In this document: piece after piece, positions 1-8,461 of the stretch
Layout: the number at the start of each line of letters is the position of its first letter
How positions within the stretch are numbered: position 1 is the first letter of the stretch
Source: Fulvivirga maritima
Lineage (GTDB): Bacteria; Bacteroidota; Bacteroidia; Cytophagales; Cyclobacteriaceae
DNA: 64,000 nt
Assembly (NCBI RefSeq): GCF_021389955.1
Contig: NZ_CP089980.1
Span: 3,963,001 to 4,027,000, forward strand
Direction of reading: 5' to 3'
The notes under the pieces: model-generated
Told to the model about the DNA's origin: nothing
Database searches by the model: none
What the model saw: the letters and a program-made list of their open reading frames with translations, nothing else
Made by a program: the position numbers and the translations under genes

Positions 1-327
1 AGGCTCCAGATCTGCCTTTTCTATGTCTACCTCCAGGTACATGCTCTTATTTTGCCTGAGGTAGGTTAGCGAATCATTAACCATAATGCGTCTGATCCAA
101 CCTTCGAAACTGCCATCTCCTTTAAACTGATCGATCTTTTCAAATACTTTAACAAAGCCATTGATCATTACATCTTCGGCTTGACCGGGCTCTTTAATAT
201 AACGAACACAGATACCCAGCATAGTAGAGGCATATTTTTCATACACTTCTTTCTGTGCCTGGTTATCCTGCTTTTTACATTGCCGGATTAAAGTATCTTC
301 TTCTGACCGATGTATTTTCAGTTTCAT
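1..327 (-). CDS. ECF RNA polymerase sigma factor, 3' end outside window
   Basis: The minus strand from ATG 327 reads open to base 1, giving the first 109 residues of a sigma-70 family ECF factor. The N-terminal part matches region 2: an acidic start (HRSEEDTLIRQCKK), the core-binding helix (EKYASTMLGICVRYIK), then the GQAEDVMINGFVKVFEKI and FEGWIRRIMVNDSLTYLR segments that recognise the -10 element. Region 4 lies beyond the window edge. Such factors direct core RNA polymerase to a few promoters, usually under control of an anti-sigma protein. No partner is visible here, since the next gene (391-1317) is a transporter on the same strand. Family assignment is firm; the regulon is unknown. Confidence 0.85.
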   Translation of the reverse strand, partial: MKLKIHRSEEDTLIRQCKKQDNQAQKEVYEKYASTMLGICVRYIKEPGQAEDVMINGFVKVFEKIDQFKGDGSFEGWIRRIMVNDSLTYLRQNKSMYLEVDIEKADLEP

Positions 328-390
328 TTTGCGTTCTCAGCAGGAAGATGCGAATATTTCGCCAAAGGTTGCATGGAACGAAAATAAAAT

Positions 391-1317
391 TCAGTTTTTT
401 ATCGCAGAGTTGTTTAATTGCTTCTTTTTGAAAGGAATTTTGATTGTTTTGTTAGCGATCATTAAGCCTATGAGAATAATTAATGCACCAATTATGCTCT
501 CTGATGAGATGCTTTCTTTAAGAAAAATAACGCCAAGTGCTATTCCATAAATAGGAATTAGGTAGGTGACATAAGAGAGGTAAGATGCACTTGCACTTTC
601 TATTATTTTAAAAAAGATTACATAGGCCACGGCGGTTCCAAGCAAGGCAAGTGCGAGTATTGAGGAAATAGAGGAGCCTGAAAGCTCGCTGAAATGAGGT
701 AAGCCAACCGTAGAAATACACAAGGGTAGCATGTAAGCTGAAGCGACTAATAGCTGAGCCGCCGGTGCGTGTAACGGAGGTACGTTTCTAAGCTTCATTC
801 TGGAATAAACCATACCTATACCATAGCTAACGGCTGCCAATACTACGGCTATTATCCCCAGGAAAGAACTGCTCATATGGCTAGAAAAATGAGGTGAAAT
901 AAGGGTGAAAAGCCCAACAAAGCCTAAGAGTGTTCCTATTAGTTTATGTTTGGTCATTTTATCATCTGCTATTAAGAAATTAGCCATGATAATGGTAAAT
1001 AATGGGGTAAGACCATTGAGAATAGAAGCTAAGGCGCTGTCAATATGTGTTTCGGCCCATGATATGAGCATAAAAGGTAAAGACAAAGAGAATATGCCTG
1101 AAATGGTAATATCTCGCCAAAACTTTAGGCTCTTTTTAAAAGGTGTACCCGCTATTTGCAGAAATAAGTTCAACGCTATGGCAGCAATAAAAATTCTGAA
1201 AGTAGCTACATGAACAGGGCTCATTTCCTTAACGGCTATTTTAATAAAAAGGAAAGAAGGGCCCCAAAGTGAGGCCAATATAAACAGTAAGATTAAGTTT
1301 TTTGATGATGCTTTCAT
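391..1317 (-). CDS. EamA/DMT-superfamily permease
   Basis: A 308-residue inner-membrane protein with about ten hydrophobic helices arranged as two repeats of five. The N-terminus (LASLWGPSFLFIKIAVKEMSP) and a second-half segment (LALALLGTAVAYVIFFKIIESASASYLS, from about 220) are typical of EamA/RhaT-type drug/metabolite transporters, and the length is usual. These usually export amino acids, purines or other small metabolites; the substrate cannot be read from sequence. The start codon overlaps the stop of a 47-codon open frame upstream (ATGA), which suggests translational coupling. It is divergent from a MetR-like LysR gene at 1560, a common regulator-exporter arrangement, so control by that regulator is plausible but inferred. 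Confidence 0.88.
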   Translation of the reverse strand: MKASSKNLILLFILASLWGPSFLFIKIAVKEMSPVHVATFRIFIAAIALNLFLQIAGTPFKKSLKFWRDITISGIFSLSLPFMLISWAETHIDSALASILNGLTPLFTIIMANFLIADDKMTKHKLIGTLLGFVGLFTLISPHFSSHMSSSFLGIIAVVLAAVSYGIGMVYSRMKLRNVPPLHAPAAQLLVASAYMLPLCISTVGLPHFSELSGSSISSILALALLGTAVAYVIFFKIIESASASYLSYVTYLIPIYGIALGVIFLKESISSESIIGALIILIGLMIANKTIKIPFKKKQLNNSAIKN

Positions 1318-1457
1318 TTGTTGAATAGGGCTAGTGCAATATTGTAACTTTTTATGTTTTTCAGATAATCATATAGATCAAATGAATTAGGAGATTTCTT
1401 CTTTTTGTTATTTGAAATCACGTTTACTTTAGGAGTGGGTGCTGATATGGTTTGCAT
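1314..1457 (-). CDS. possible 47-aa leader peptide overlapping the EamA gene start
   Basis: A short minus-strand frame runs from ATG 1457 to TGA 1314-1316. Its stop overlaps the start of the EamA transporter by the ATGA arrangement often seen in translationally coupled genes. The peptide begins MQTISAPTPKVNVISNN, is lysine-rich in the middle, and has no signal peptide or membrane segment. No family is recognised. It lies in the divergent intergenic region with the LysR gene, so it could be a real small protein, a leader whose translation controls the transporter, or chance. The exact overlap is the main support. Confidence 0.4.
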   Translation of the reverse strand: MQTISAPTPKVNVISNNKKKKSPNSFDLYDYLKNIKSYNIALALFNK

Positions 1458-1559
1458 AATTTTGAGTTTTGATATGGGCAATTTAACGAGGTAGGTAAGA
1501 GGACGTTCTATGAATACGATGAATAAAATTCTATCTTTATATGAAAATCATTAATACAT

Positions 1560-2456
1560 ATGGAGGTTCGTCATTTACGCCTGATCAAAGAGGTAGCAGA
1601 AAAGGGAAGTCTCACCAAGGCTAAAGAAGGCTTGTTTCTTTCTCAGTCAGCACTGAGCCATCAGCTGAAAGAGGTGGAGACTAAGCTTGGAGCACCATTG
1701 TTTCATAGAGTAAATAAGAAATTGGTGCTTACTGGCGCCGGGAAAATATTGTTGGAATCGGCTGAGCGTATCCTTAATGAGTTGGAGCAGGCCGAATTGG
1801 CGGTTAAAAAATATGTAGGTGGCGATAAAGGCACGTTGAGAGTAGGTACAGAATGTTATACCACCTATCATTGGCTGCCAGGCTTAATGGTAGATTTTCA
1901 GAAGGAATTTCCTAATGTAGATATAGAAATATCGCCAGACCCGAACGGTGAGCGTACGGAGCAGTTGCTTAACGGAAAGCTTGATTTGGCCATAGTGAGT
2001 GGAGAAGTGAATAATCCTAATTTAAAATTAACAGAGCTTTTTATGGATGAGCTATTAGCTTTAATGCCTAAAACTCATCCTTTTGCTAAGAAAAAGTATG
2101 TAGAGCCTCATGATTTTGAAAATGAAAAGCTGATTATACATTCTTTACCTTTAGAATCAGTAACACTGTTTAGCAGAGTGCTTATACCAGAAGATGTTCA
2201 GCCCAAAGGAGTAATTCCTATTCAGGTTACGGAGGCTGCTATAGAAATGGTTAAGGCGGGTATGGGAATAAAAGTAGCTGCCAAATGGATTTTAGATCCT
2301 TATCTGCGAGATGAAAAACTTGTGGCTGTGCCCGTAACTAAAAAGGGCCTATTTAGAACCTGGTATGCTGCTACTTTAAAGCAAACAGAGCAGCCTCAGT
2401 ATATAGAGAATTTTATTGGGCACTTGAGGTGCCACTTAGTAGGTCTGTGTAACTAG
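1560..2456 (+). CDS. LysR-family transcriptional regulator, MetR-like
   Basis: A 298-residue LysR-type regulator of normal length. Residues 1-60 form the winged HTH (MEVRHLRLIKEVAEKGSLTKA, then LSQSALSHQLKEVETKLG), followed by a linker helix and a periplasmic-binding-like effector domain from about residue 90. The effector domain opens with RVGTECYTTYHWLP, resembling the homocysteine-sensing MetR group rather than CysB or OxyR types. It reads away from the EamA transporter gene across a gap of about 240 bases and converges on gluconokinase with only four bases between the stops. A role in controlling the divergent exporter, or methionine metabolism, is inferred from family and position only. 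Confidence 0.88.
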   Translation: MEVRHLRLIKEVAEKGSLTKAKEGLFLSQSALSHQLKEVETKLGAPLFHRVNKKLVLTGAGKILLESAERILNELEQAELAVKKYVGGDKGTLRVGTECYTTYHWLPGLMVDFQKEFPNVDIEISPDPNGERTEQLLNGKLDLAIVSGEVNNPNLKLTELFMDELLALMPKTHPFAKKKYVEPHDFENEKLIIHSLPLESVTLFSRVLIPEDVQPKGVIPIQVTEAAIEMVKAGMGIKVAAKWILDPYLRDEKLVAVPVTKKGLFRTWYAATLKQTEQPQYIENFIGHLRCHLVGLCN

Positions 2457-2460
2457 GCTT

Positions 2461-2967
2461 TTAGCTTTTTATTTTATTAGTAATCTCCTCTATAATCTTT
2501 TCAGTAGAGTTGGTGCCATCTACAGTATAACCATTTTCTGGTGGCTCCAATATGGCAAATTGAGAGGCCACTAAGCTTTTATTCATAAAATGATTTTTTC
2601 TGGCTTCTATTCTTTCTTGTATAATTTCTTGTGGCACTTTTAGGTAAATCCATTGGATAGGAAGCTCAGATTTAGACTGTAGCTTTTGTCGATAGGTTTT
2701 TTTAAGAGCACTGCAAGCCAGTATTGCTCCTTCATTTTGCTGCCATTTTGCAATTTCTACTGATAAACTCTCTAACCATTCTTTTCGGTCTTCATCAGTT
2801 AAAGGTATGCCATCTGACATTTTAAGGATATTAGCTTCAGAGTGGTACTGGTCCGCATCATAGTAGGGTATGTTTGTTTTTTCACTTAGGGCTTTTGCTA
2901 TAGTTGTCTTGCCGCTTGCCGTTACACCCATAATTATGATTACCATACTCGAATTTTTATTTAACAA
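2461..2967 (-). CDS. gntK: gluconokinase
   Basis: A 168-residue P-loop kinase that phosphorylates D-gluconate to 6-phosphogluconate in the cytoplasm, feeding the pentose phosphate or Entner-Doudoroff routes. The Walker A motif (GVTASGKTT) is at about residues 14-22. It is followed by YYDADQYHSEANILKMSDG, GIPLTDEDRKEWLESL and ACSALKKTYRQKL, all characteristic of the GntK/shikimate-kinase-like family. Translation may begin at the ATG seven codons downstream (MVIIIMGV), which would be closer to the family norm. No other gluconate genes lie nearby. The gene converges with the LysR gene. Confidence 0.9.
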   Translation of the reverse strand: MLNKNSSMVIIIMGVTASGKTTIAKALSEKTNIPYYDADQYHSEANILKMSDGIPLTDEDRKEWLESLSVEIAKWQQNEGAILACSALKKTYRQKLQSKSELPIQWIYLKVPQEIIQERIEARKNHFMNKSLVASQFAILEPPENGYTVDGTNSTEKIIEEITNKIKS

Positions 2968-3148
2968 TTAGTGCCCTTAAAGATAGGTAGTTAAATGTTT
3001 TTTGAAGCCATTCTTTTGGGTTGATGTGCTGCTTTGTTTAAATCTCCCTTTCTTTTATTCTATTTTAAAGATTTAAAAATAAATATGATAAGTCATACAA
3101 CGATTTTCGTGAGATGCTCCACTTTATATTAAACAGCTTATAATTTAA

Positions 3149-3688
3149 ATGTCTGACAAAAAGAAAACAGAAGAAGAGATCATCAGGATGTGCCGGAAAA
3201 ACAACCGGTCTGGCCAAAAGCTACTGTTTGATAAATATGCTAAGGCCATGTTTAATGTGGCTTATAGAATTTCTAATGACTACGAGCTGGCTAATGATAT
3301 ACTTCAGGAAGGATTTATGGAAGTGTTTAAAAACATCAAAAGTTTTCGGGCGGAGTCAGCGCTGGGAGCCTGGATAAAAACCATAATAGTGCGCACTACA
3401 TTACGGAAGGTAAAAAAGGAAGGCTTTTTTGAAAGCTTCGAATTAGAAAAACATGATCAGGTTATAGAGTGGAGTGATCATTTTACTGTACAGGACTTAG
3501 AAAAGGCCATACAGTCGTTGCCAGACGGATATAGAGCTGTCTTTCTTTTGTCAGAAAAGGAGGGTTATAAGCACCGGGAAATAGCGGAAATGCTGGAGAT
3601 ATCGGAAGGAACGTCGAAATCTCAGCTATGGAACGCTAAGAAAATTTTACAGAAAAAATTAAAGGAGTATCAGTATGACCGAATATAA
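3149..3688 (+). CDS. ECF RNA polymerase sigma factor
   Basis: A 179-residue ECF sigma factor. Region 2 occupies about residues 15-85 (KLLFDKYAKAMFNVAYRISND, LANDILQEGFMEVFKNIKSF, LGAWIKTIIVRTTLRKVKKE). Region 4 lies at about 110-170 (LEKAIQSLPDGYRAVFLLSE, then HREIAEMLEISEGTSKSQLW as the HTH). It overlaps the next gene by 14 bases, and that gene encodes a one-helix membrane protein of anti-sigma layout. Together they form the head of a four-gene operon ending at 6379. The usual arrangement is that the membrane partner holds the sigma factor until an envelope signal arrives; that role is inferred from architecture. Confidence 0.92.
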   Translation: MSDKKKTEEEIIRMCRKNNRSGQKLLFDKYAKAMFNVAYRISNDYELANDILQEGFMEVFKNIKSFRAESALGAWIKTIIVRTTLRKVKKEGFFESFELEKHDQVIEWSDHFTVQDLEKAIQSLPDGYRAVFLLSEKEGYKHREIAEMLEISEGTSKSQLWNAKKILQKKLKEYQYDRI

Positions 3689-4283
3689 TAATAACAAGCT
3701 ATTGAGGTCTTTAGAGAATTTGCCGGAGAAAGATCCTCCTGCTAATTCATGGGAAAAACTAAGGGGAACTCTGGATTTTGAAGATGCGGTGGGTGAAAGC
3801 TTATTAGAGTGGGAAGATCATCATGAATTTAAAGAGGATGTTTGGAAGTCATTAGAAATGCACTTGCAGGCAGATAATCCTAATAAAGGAGAGGGTAAGC
3901 GCAGGATATTAATGTATGCTATTGCTGTAGCGGCTACACTGCTTTTCAGCCTTTTTGTTTACTGGGGTTATTTCGCGGAAGTGAAATATGAAGTCACCTA
4001 TGCTGAAGTGGTAGTTGAAGAACAGGAAATGGATAATATGGCTTCAGATGTTGAAGCGGAAAAATTCATAAAGCAGGTCTGTGCATTGCAAACAGAGGTC
4101 TGTAATAATCCTGAATATAAGGCCTTGAAGTCTCAATTATCAGACCTCGATCAGGAAATGGAGCAATTAGATCATATGCTCGAGGCAAATGAAAAAAATC
4201 CATATCTGCTTAAGGCAAAAGGAAGAGTTCAGCTTTTAAAGGCTGATGTAACCAGAAAAATTATTTCAATAATCACATCATGA
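3675..4283 (+). CDS. putative membrane anti-sigma factor
   Basis: A 202-residue protein with an acidic cytoplasmic N-terminus (1-75), one membrane helix at about 78-100 (ILMYAIAVAATLLFSLFVYW) and an extracytoplasmic tail predicted to be helical. The tail carries two cysteines seven residues apart (136 and 143, KQVCALQTEVCNN), followed by a coiled-coil-like stretch (LSDLDQEMEQLDHMLEANEK). The start lies inside the sigma gene, and the stop overlaps the next gene by four bases. There is no clear match to the zinc anti-sigma (ZAS) HxxxCxxC motif. The anti-sigma role is inferred from topology and tight coupling to the sigma gene. The cysteine pair could be redox-sensitive, but nothing here proves that. 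Confidence 0.7.
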   Translation: MTEYNNNKLLRSLENLPEKDPPANSWEKLRGTLDFEDAVGESLLEWEDHHEFKEDVWKSLEMHLQADNPNKGEGKRRILMYAIAVAATLLFSLFVYWGYFAEVKYEVTYAEVVVEEQEMDNMASDVEAEKFIKQVCALQTEVCNNPEYKALKSQLSDLDQEMEQLDHMLEANEKNPYLLKAKGRVQLLKADVTRKIISIITS

Positions 4284-5194
4284 TGTCAAGAATACTAGGA
4301 ATACTAATGCTAATTCTGCTTTCATGTACAATGCTCTTCTCACAGCAGAAGCTGGTGCATGTAGTAACTAAAACTATAGAGCGGGAGCTCAAGCAGGATG
4401 AAGTAAAGAAAATGAAGATTAATTCTGAAAAGGCAGATATTAATGTGGTGGGTTGGTCTGGGAATAGTGTGAAATTGACCATTAAGCTAGTGGCTAAAAA
4501 TAAGTCAAAAGAAGATGCCGAATCAGATCTGCAGTTTATAAAGTATCAAATAACTAAAAAGGAAGATGCTTATATAGTTAGCAATGTTTTTTATTCAAAG
4601 GATAACCGCACGGCTATATCCAGTGATCTTTCTGTAGTGTATGAATTAAAGGTGCCTAAAACCATGGGCATTTATATTACCAATATGTATGGAGGAGTCA
4701 GTGTTGCTCACTTATCCGGCTATTTAGATGTGCAGCTAAAATTTGGACAAATAGAGTTGGGGGATCTTTCTGGTGAACTGAAAATAAACACTTATTACGG
4801 AGACTTGATGGCTAGAAATCTGAAAGTGAAAATGAGATGTGTTTCCGAAAAATCTAATGTAGAGTTATCAGGAATAGAAGGAGCTTATTATCTGGAAGCT
4901 AATTTCGGAACATTGAGTTTTCAGGGGAAGGAAGGGTTAACCTTTTTGCAGGTGGAGGCAAAGAATAGCGAAGTGAGCCTCAATTTAGATTCTTTTGAAG
5001 AATATAGATACGATCTCTCCACCCTTTATGGGAATATTAAAATACCTGAAAGATATCAAGAAGAGGTAAAAAAATCCATCTCTCAGAAAAGGAGCTTTAA
5101 TCAGACCTTTCGTTCAGACAGAGATATTTTGATCCATACTACCTTCAATGACATTAAAATTAGTTCAATCAAGACCATTTCAAGCTCAAAATAG
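4280..5194 (+). CDS. DUF4097-like secreted protein
   Basis: A 304-residue exported protein with a signal peptide (residues 1-22, ending LFSQQ). The body is a long run of short beta strands with repeating turns (MYGGVSVAHLSGYLDVQLKF, GDLSGELKINTYYGDLMARN), the parallel beta-helix look of the DUF4097/DUF2807 putative adhesin group. Start and stop abut the neighbouring genes (four-base overlap upstream, zero-base gap downstream), so it is co-translated with the sigma and anti-sigma genes. Proteins of this group often sit in envelope stress loci. The molecular function is unknown, and family membership is judged from strand pattern rather than a unique motif. Confidence 0.7.
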   Translation: MMSRILGILMLILLSCTMLFSQQKLVHVVTKTIERELKQDEVKKMKINSEKADINVVGWSGNSVKLTIKLVAKNKSKEDAESDLQFIKYQITKKEDAYIVSNVFYSKDNRTAISSDLSVVYELKVPKTMGIYITNMYGGVSVAHLSGYLDVQLKFGQIELGDLSGELKINTYYGDLMARNLKVKMRCVSEKSNVELSGIEGAYYLEANFGTLSFQGKEGLTFLQVEAKNSEVSLNLDSFEEYRYDLSTLYGNIKIPERYQEEVKKSISQKRSFNQTFRSDRDILIHTTFNDIKISSIKTISSSK

Positions 5195-6379
5195 ATGAAG
5201 AAAGTTATATTATTAGTAGCCAGTGTTTTTGTGGGTTTCACGTATTTGCATGCTCAGTCTGATAGCACTGCTGTTGACTACAGTATGGAACTAGTAAGTG
5301 CCAAAAGCCTTAAAGAAGGAAAGAAGTATAAATATATAGACAGGCAGTTTATACCTGAAAAGCATATGTTTAGGGTAGGCTTTATGAATGGAGATTATTG
5401 GGTGACAACAGGCATGTTTGCAGAGTATGAAAGGAAAATAGGAATCAAAAGTGCTGTTTATGGAGGTTTTACCTCATGGCGAACTGAATACTATGCTTTA
5501 CATGGTGGTTATAAATTCTTTTATAATCAAAAGCGAAAGGTGAAAAATAATGAACAGGCTAATAATTTAGTAGGTTCTTTTGTGTCAGCTCAGGTTTCTC
5601 ATCAGCTCACCAGTACGCCACGTACATATCCTGATAATGATAATACTAAACTGACCACTTACAGTCTGTACTGGGGGCTTCAGAAAAGGTTGGGGAGATA
5701 TGGGTATTTAGAGTTAAGGGTAGGGCCTTCCTATACTCCAGGTTCCAGAGCAATGAGTTTTGGAGCATCTCAATCGATAACACCTAGTAGGTGGGATTTT
5801 GATGCGCAAGTAAAGTTAGGGCTTGCTATTGGTAATAAAGTACGTGAGGAGGAACTGATTGAGCGTTATAGTAAAGACTTCGCTAATCAGAAATTTATTG
5901 AGCAAAAGGAAGAAAAGACGATGTTTAAAGTAGGCTTAAATTATATTTCTTTAAATGATATTGAATATAGCATGTCCAATAATGTTGCCGTTGAGCAGAA
6001 AATACTTCCTCCACTTTCTGTGCTGGCGGCAGCTAATATAACGCATAGAGTTAATTTGAATGGGAATGATTATTGGCGTGGGAGAAAAGTATCTATATCT
6101 TATGATTTGGGCATTCGCTATTATTACAATCTAATGAAGAAAATGAAGCAGGGTCGTAATGGGAATAATTTTTCAGGCGCTTATGTTGGATTGGCGGCTA
6201 GAGAACTATTTGATACTGGAGGAAGCTATTTTGGTGATCCGGAACCTTATTTAGGGGTTCATTGGGGAATGCAAAGAACACTAGGAAAGATGGGTTATAT
6301 AGATTTTAATTTTGAGATAAGTGTGCAAGATGGGAATATTGATATAGATGATAATTTAACCATCGGATTAAAGCTATAA
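5195..6379 (+). CDS. predicted outer-membrane beta-barrel protein
   Basis: A 394-residue protein with a signal peptide (KKVILLVASVFVGFTYLHAQ). After residue 60 it shows alternating amphipathic strands rich in Tyr, Trp and Gly with turn residues between them (FRVGFMNGDYWVTTGMFAEYE, YGYLELRVGPSY, MGYIDFNFEISVQDGN), as expected for an outer-membrane barrel of about 12-16 strands. No named family was recognised. It begins directly after the preceding stop and ends the four-gene sigma operon, so it is probably a target or sensor component of that system. A hairpin follows before the convergent protease gene. Confidence 0.65.
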   Translation: MKKVILLVASVFVGFTYLHAQSDSTAVDYSMELVSAKSLKEGKKYKYIDRQFIPEKHMFRVGFMNGDYWVTTGMFAEYERKIGIKSAVYGGFTSWRTEYYALHGGYKFFYNQKRKVKNNEQANNLVGSFVSAQVSHQLTSTPRTYPDNDNTKLTTYSLYWGLQKRLGRYGYLELRVGPSYTPGSRAMSFGASQSITPSRWDFDAQVKLGLAIGNKVREEELIERYSKDFANQKFIEQKEEKTMFKVGLNYISLNDIEYSMSNNVAVEQKILPPLSVLAAANITHRVNLNGNDYWRGRKVSISYDLGIRYYYNLMKKMKQGRNGNNFSGAYVGLAARELFDTGGSYFGDPEPYLGVHWGMQRTLGKMGYIDFNFEISVQDGNIDIDDNLTIGLKL

Positions 6380-6384
6380 TATAT

Positions 6385-6428
6385 TAGCGGCTCACGTAGT
6401 GCTATAATAAAAGCCGCTACATGAGCCG
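6385..6428. terminator. hairpin between convergent genes, possible bidirectional terminator
   Basis: Two overlapping pairings are possible: TAGCGGCT (6385-6392) with AGCCGCTA (6412-6419), eight perfect pairs, or CGGCTCACGTAG (6388-6399) with CTACATGAGCCG (6417-6428), twelve positions with one mismatch. The site lies in the 56-base gap between convergent genes. There is no strong T-run on either side, so terminator function is uncertain. Confidence 0.4.
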
Positions 6429-6435
6429 TATGAAA

Positions 6436-7842
6436 TTATTCGGGTTGTGCAAGTATGGCTCTGTTTGTTCCCGGCCTTCTGTCAATAGAAGAAACGGGCA
6501 GTTTTTCATAGGAAAATGTTTTTGCTCTATGAGCCACTCTGCCATTTGGGTTGGAGCCCGTGATTAATTCAATAGCTCTTCTCAGTAATATTTCATGAAT
6601 GTCTCCCAGTTCTGTAAGAGGGCTATCAAATTCATTAATATAATTATCTCCAAGAGGAGTGAAGCCATTTTCAAAATCAGAGTAACCCTGGCTGTTTTGT
6701 AACCTAGCAATGATAGGTAGTAAGCCATAATTGTTGTCTGGGTTTTCATCATCTTGAATAGATGTGGAGGCTACATTTTTACCAACAGTGGTTTCTCCAA
6801 TAATAGTTATATCCATGTAAGGATCTAATCCGTTGATGATCAGTTCACTAGCGGAAGCTGTATGGCCACTTACTAAAATGTATAAATGATTAATTTGGTT
6901 CCCAATGTTATTAGCCTTATCAAGGAACCTTGTGTTTAGTTCTTCATCAGGGTTGGGCTGACTTTCAAAGTAATTTTGGTAAAGATCATTATAGATGCTG
7001 CTAAAGAATATTTTTGATGAATTAACATCACTTCCTATTAAGCTACCCATGTTGATGGCTGAGTTAACACTGCCGCCACCGTTATATCTAAGGTCAAGTA
7101 CCAGTTCGTTGATGCCTTCTGTTTGGAAAGAAGCAATGATGTCATCCATTTGATTATCATAAGCGCCATTGCTTCCTTGGGCAAAGAAGTTATAAACGTA
7201 ATAGCCTATTTTGCTGTTATTTATGGTGTAAACAGTGTCCATATAATTAGGATTTTCTTCTATCACTTCTACAGCTAAATTCACAGAACCTTTGCTTTCA
7301 TATAGCTCAGATGATGTATTATAACTGGAATATGTGGCCGAGAAATCTTCATAAATAAGAGGTACAACGGATTCATAATTTTCAGTAGTAATGCCATTAC
7401 CATTAATTTCGGTAATTATATCACCTCTTTTAAGGCCTGCATCGTCAGCAGGTGAACCTGGTTTTACATATAAAAGTACCATCACTACTTCATTGCTACC
7501 CTGAGCTAAAAGTAAAAGCTGAAATTCGAAACCTGCTTCATAAGTTACACCATTAAGCTGATTGAGAAGCTCTTCATAATCAGGGTAAATAACTGAAAAT
7601 CGATCACCACTATAAAGTAGGCTTTCGAAAAAATCAGAGGGGTCAGCATTGGTGTTAACATTGTCTTGCGAAGGCATGGAAGTGGTCCAGAGGTATACCT
7701 GGTCCATTACATTGTAAATCCAGCTATTGATTTCTTCATTTTTATTGTTCGAATCGTCATCATCATCATTGCATGATGTGAGGGTGAAAGCCAATAAAGA
7801 TAGGATTACAAAGAATTTAGTAAGTGGTAAATTATGTTTCAT
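6436..7842 (-). CDS. S41-family C-terminal processing protease, lipoprotein
   Basis: A 468-residue serine protease anchored as a lipoprotein (lipobox cysteine at residue 24, followed by an acidic NDDDDD stretch, a common Bacteroidota surface-export signal). A PDZ domain lies at about 110-165 (KPGSPADDAGLKRGDIITEINGNG). The S41 catalytic core follows, with VLDLRYNGGGSVN at about 248-260, the Ser motif SGHTASASEL (Ser about 330) and Lys355 in TTVGKN, 25 residues later as usual for the Ser-Lys dyad. These proteases cleave envelope proteins; the substrate is unknown. It stands alone, with 89 bases to the upstream lipoprotein gene on the same strand. Confidence 0.9.
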   Translation of the reverse strand: MKHNLPLTKFFVILSLLAFTLTSCNDDDDDSNNKNEEINSWIYNVMDQVYLWTTSMPSQDNVNTNADPSDFFESLLYSGDRFSVIYPDYEELLNQLNGVTYEAGFEFQLLLLAQGSNEVVMVLLYVKPGSPADDAGLKRGDIITEINGNGITTENYESVVPLIYEDFSATYSSYNTSSELYESKGSVNLAVEVIEENPNYMDTVYTINNSKIGYYVYNFFAQGSNGAYDNQMDDIIASFQTEGINELVLDLRYNGGGSVNSAINMGSLIGSDVNSSKIFFSSIYNDLYQNYFESQPNPDEELNTRFLDKANNIGNQINHLYILVSGHTASASELIINGLDPYMDITIIGETTVGKNVASTSIQDDENPDNNYGLLPIIARLQNSQGYSDFENGFTPLGDNYINEFDSPLTELGDIHEILLRRAIELITGSNPNGRVAHRAKTFSYEKLPVSSIDRRPGTNRAILAQPE

Positions 7843-7931
7843 GCCTTTTGTGTTTAGGGATTTCTGGTTGTCTCATTATATGAAGCGCTATACAATATCG
7901 GGATTTTGTTATAATAAAAACAAGGCGATTT

Positions 7932-8381
7932 TTAATAAACAGCCATGTAGTTGATATTAATAGTCACCTCAGTTACTTGCCCTGGTTTTACTTCTACGGG
8001 TTGGATGTGGCCTTCGCCATCCATACTATTGGCAAATAAACCTTTATCTTCTTTAGTGAAAATGGAGTACTTACCTGCCGGTAGAGATATAACGAAATTA
8101 CCCTCAGCATCGGATTTTACTTTAGCCGCTAGCTCAGTGCTTATGTTTTTATAAAAGGTGCCTTCATGTTCGGCTTGGTTCCTTTTAGTGGCTTCGTAAA
8201 TGTAAATTTCTCTCTCTACAGGGCGGCTGGTGCCACTCTTTTTGTCTGGACCAGGCATTAAATTACCTTCTGACCAGGTAACGGTTCCTTGTATTCCTTG
8301 TTCCACATTTTGACTTTTAGTGCCTTCGCAACTGCAAATAATGAAGGGGAGGCAAAGTAATAATAACTTAATGTTTTTCAT
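7932..8381 (-). CDS. lipoprotein with carboxypeptidase-regulatory-like (Ig-like) fold
   Basis: A 149-residue lipoprotein: signal peptide 1-17, lipobox ICSC with Cys18. The mature part starts with VEQGIQGTVTWSEGNLMPGP and later reads KSDAEGNFVISLPAGKYSIFTKE. This matches carboxypeptidase-regulatory or transthyretin-like beta-sandwich domains, in which a value is passed on in a GxY/F pattern. No enzyme motif is present. It sits between the PspC operon terminator and the S41 protease on the same strand. Function is unknown. Confidence 0.7.
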   Translation of the reverse strand: MKNIKLLLLCLPFIICSCEGTKSQNVEQGIQGTVTWSEGNLMPGPDKKSGTSRPVEREIYIYEATKRNQAEHEGTFYKNISTELAAKVKSDAEGNFVISLPAGKYSIFTKEDKGLFANSMDGEGHIQPVEVKPGQVTEVTININYMAVY

Positions 8382-8401
8382 AGCTCAAATATAAAACAAG
8401 A

Positions 8402-8428
8402 AATCCGGACTGAAGTTCAGCCCGGATT
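8402..8428 (-). terminator. Rho-independent terminator of the PadR-PspC operon
   Basis: AATCCGGACTGAA and TTCAGCCCGGATT form a 13-position stem with one mismatch. On the minus strand it is followed by a T-rich stretch (TTCTTGTTTTATATT). It lies 34 bases past the stop of the PspC gene and just before the next lipoprotein gene. Confidence 0.7.
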
Positions 8429-8461
8429 CCGGAGATAATTTATGAGAATTAGTTTGTTGGT

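Noticed and set aside
905-1213. 102-codon plus-strand frame inside the EamA gene
   Set aside because: It is antisense to a well-supported membrane protein gene and has no recognisable domain.
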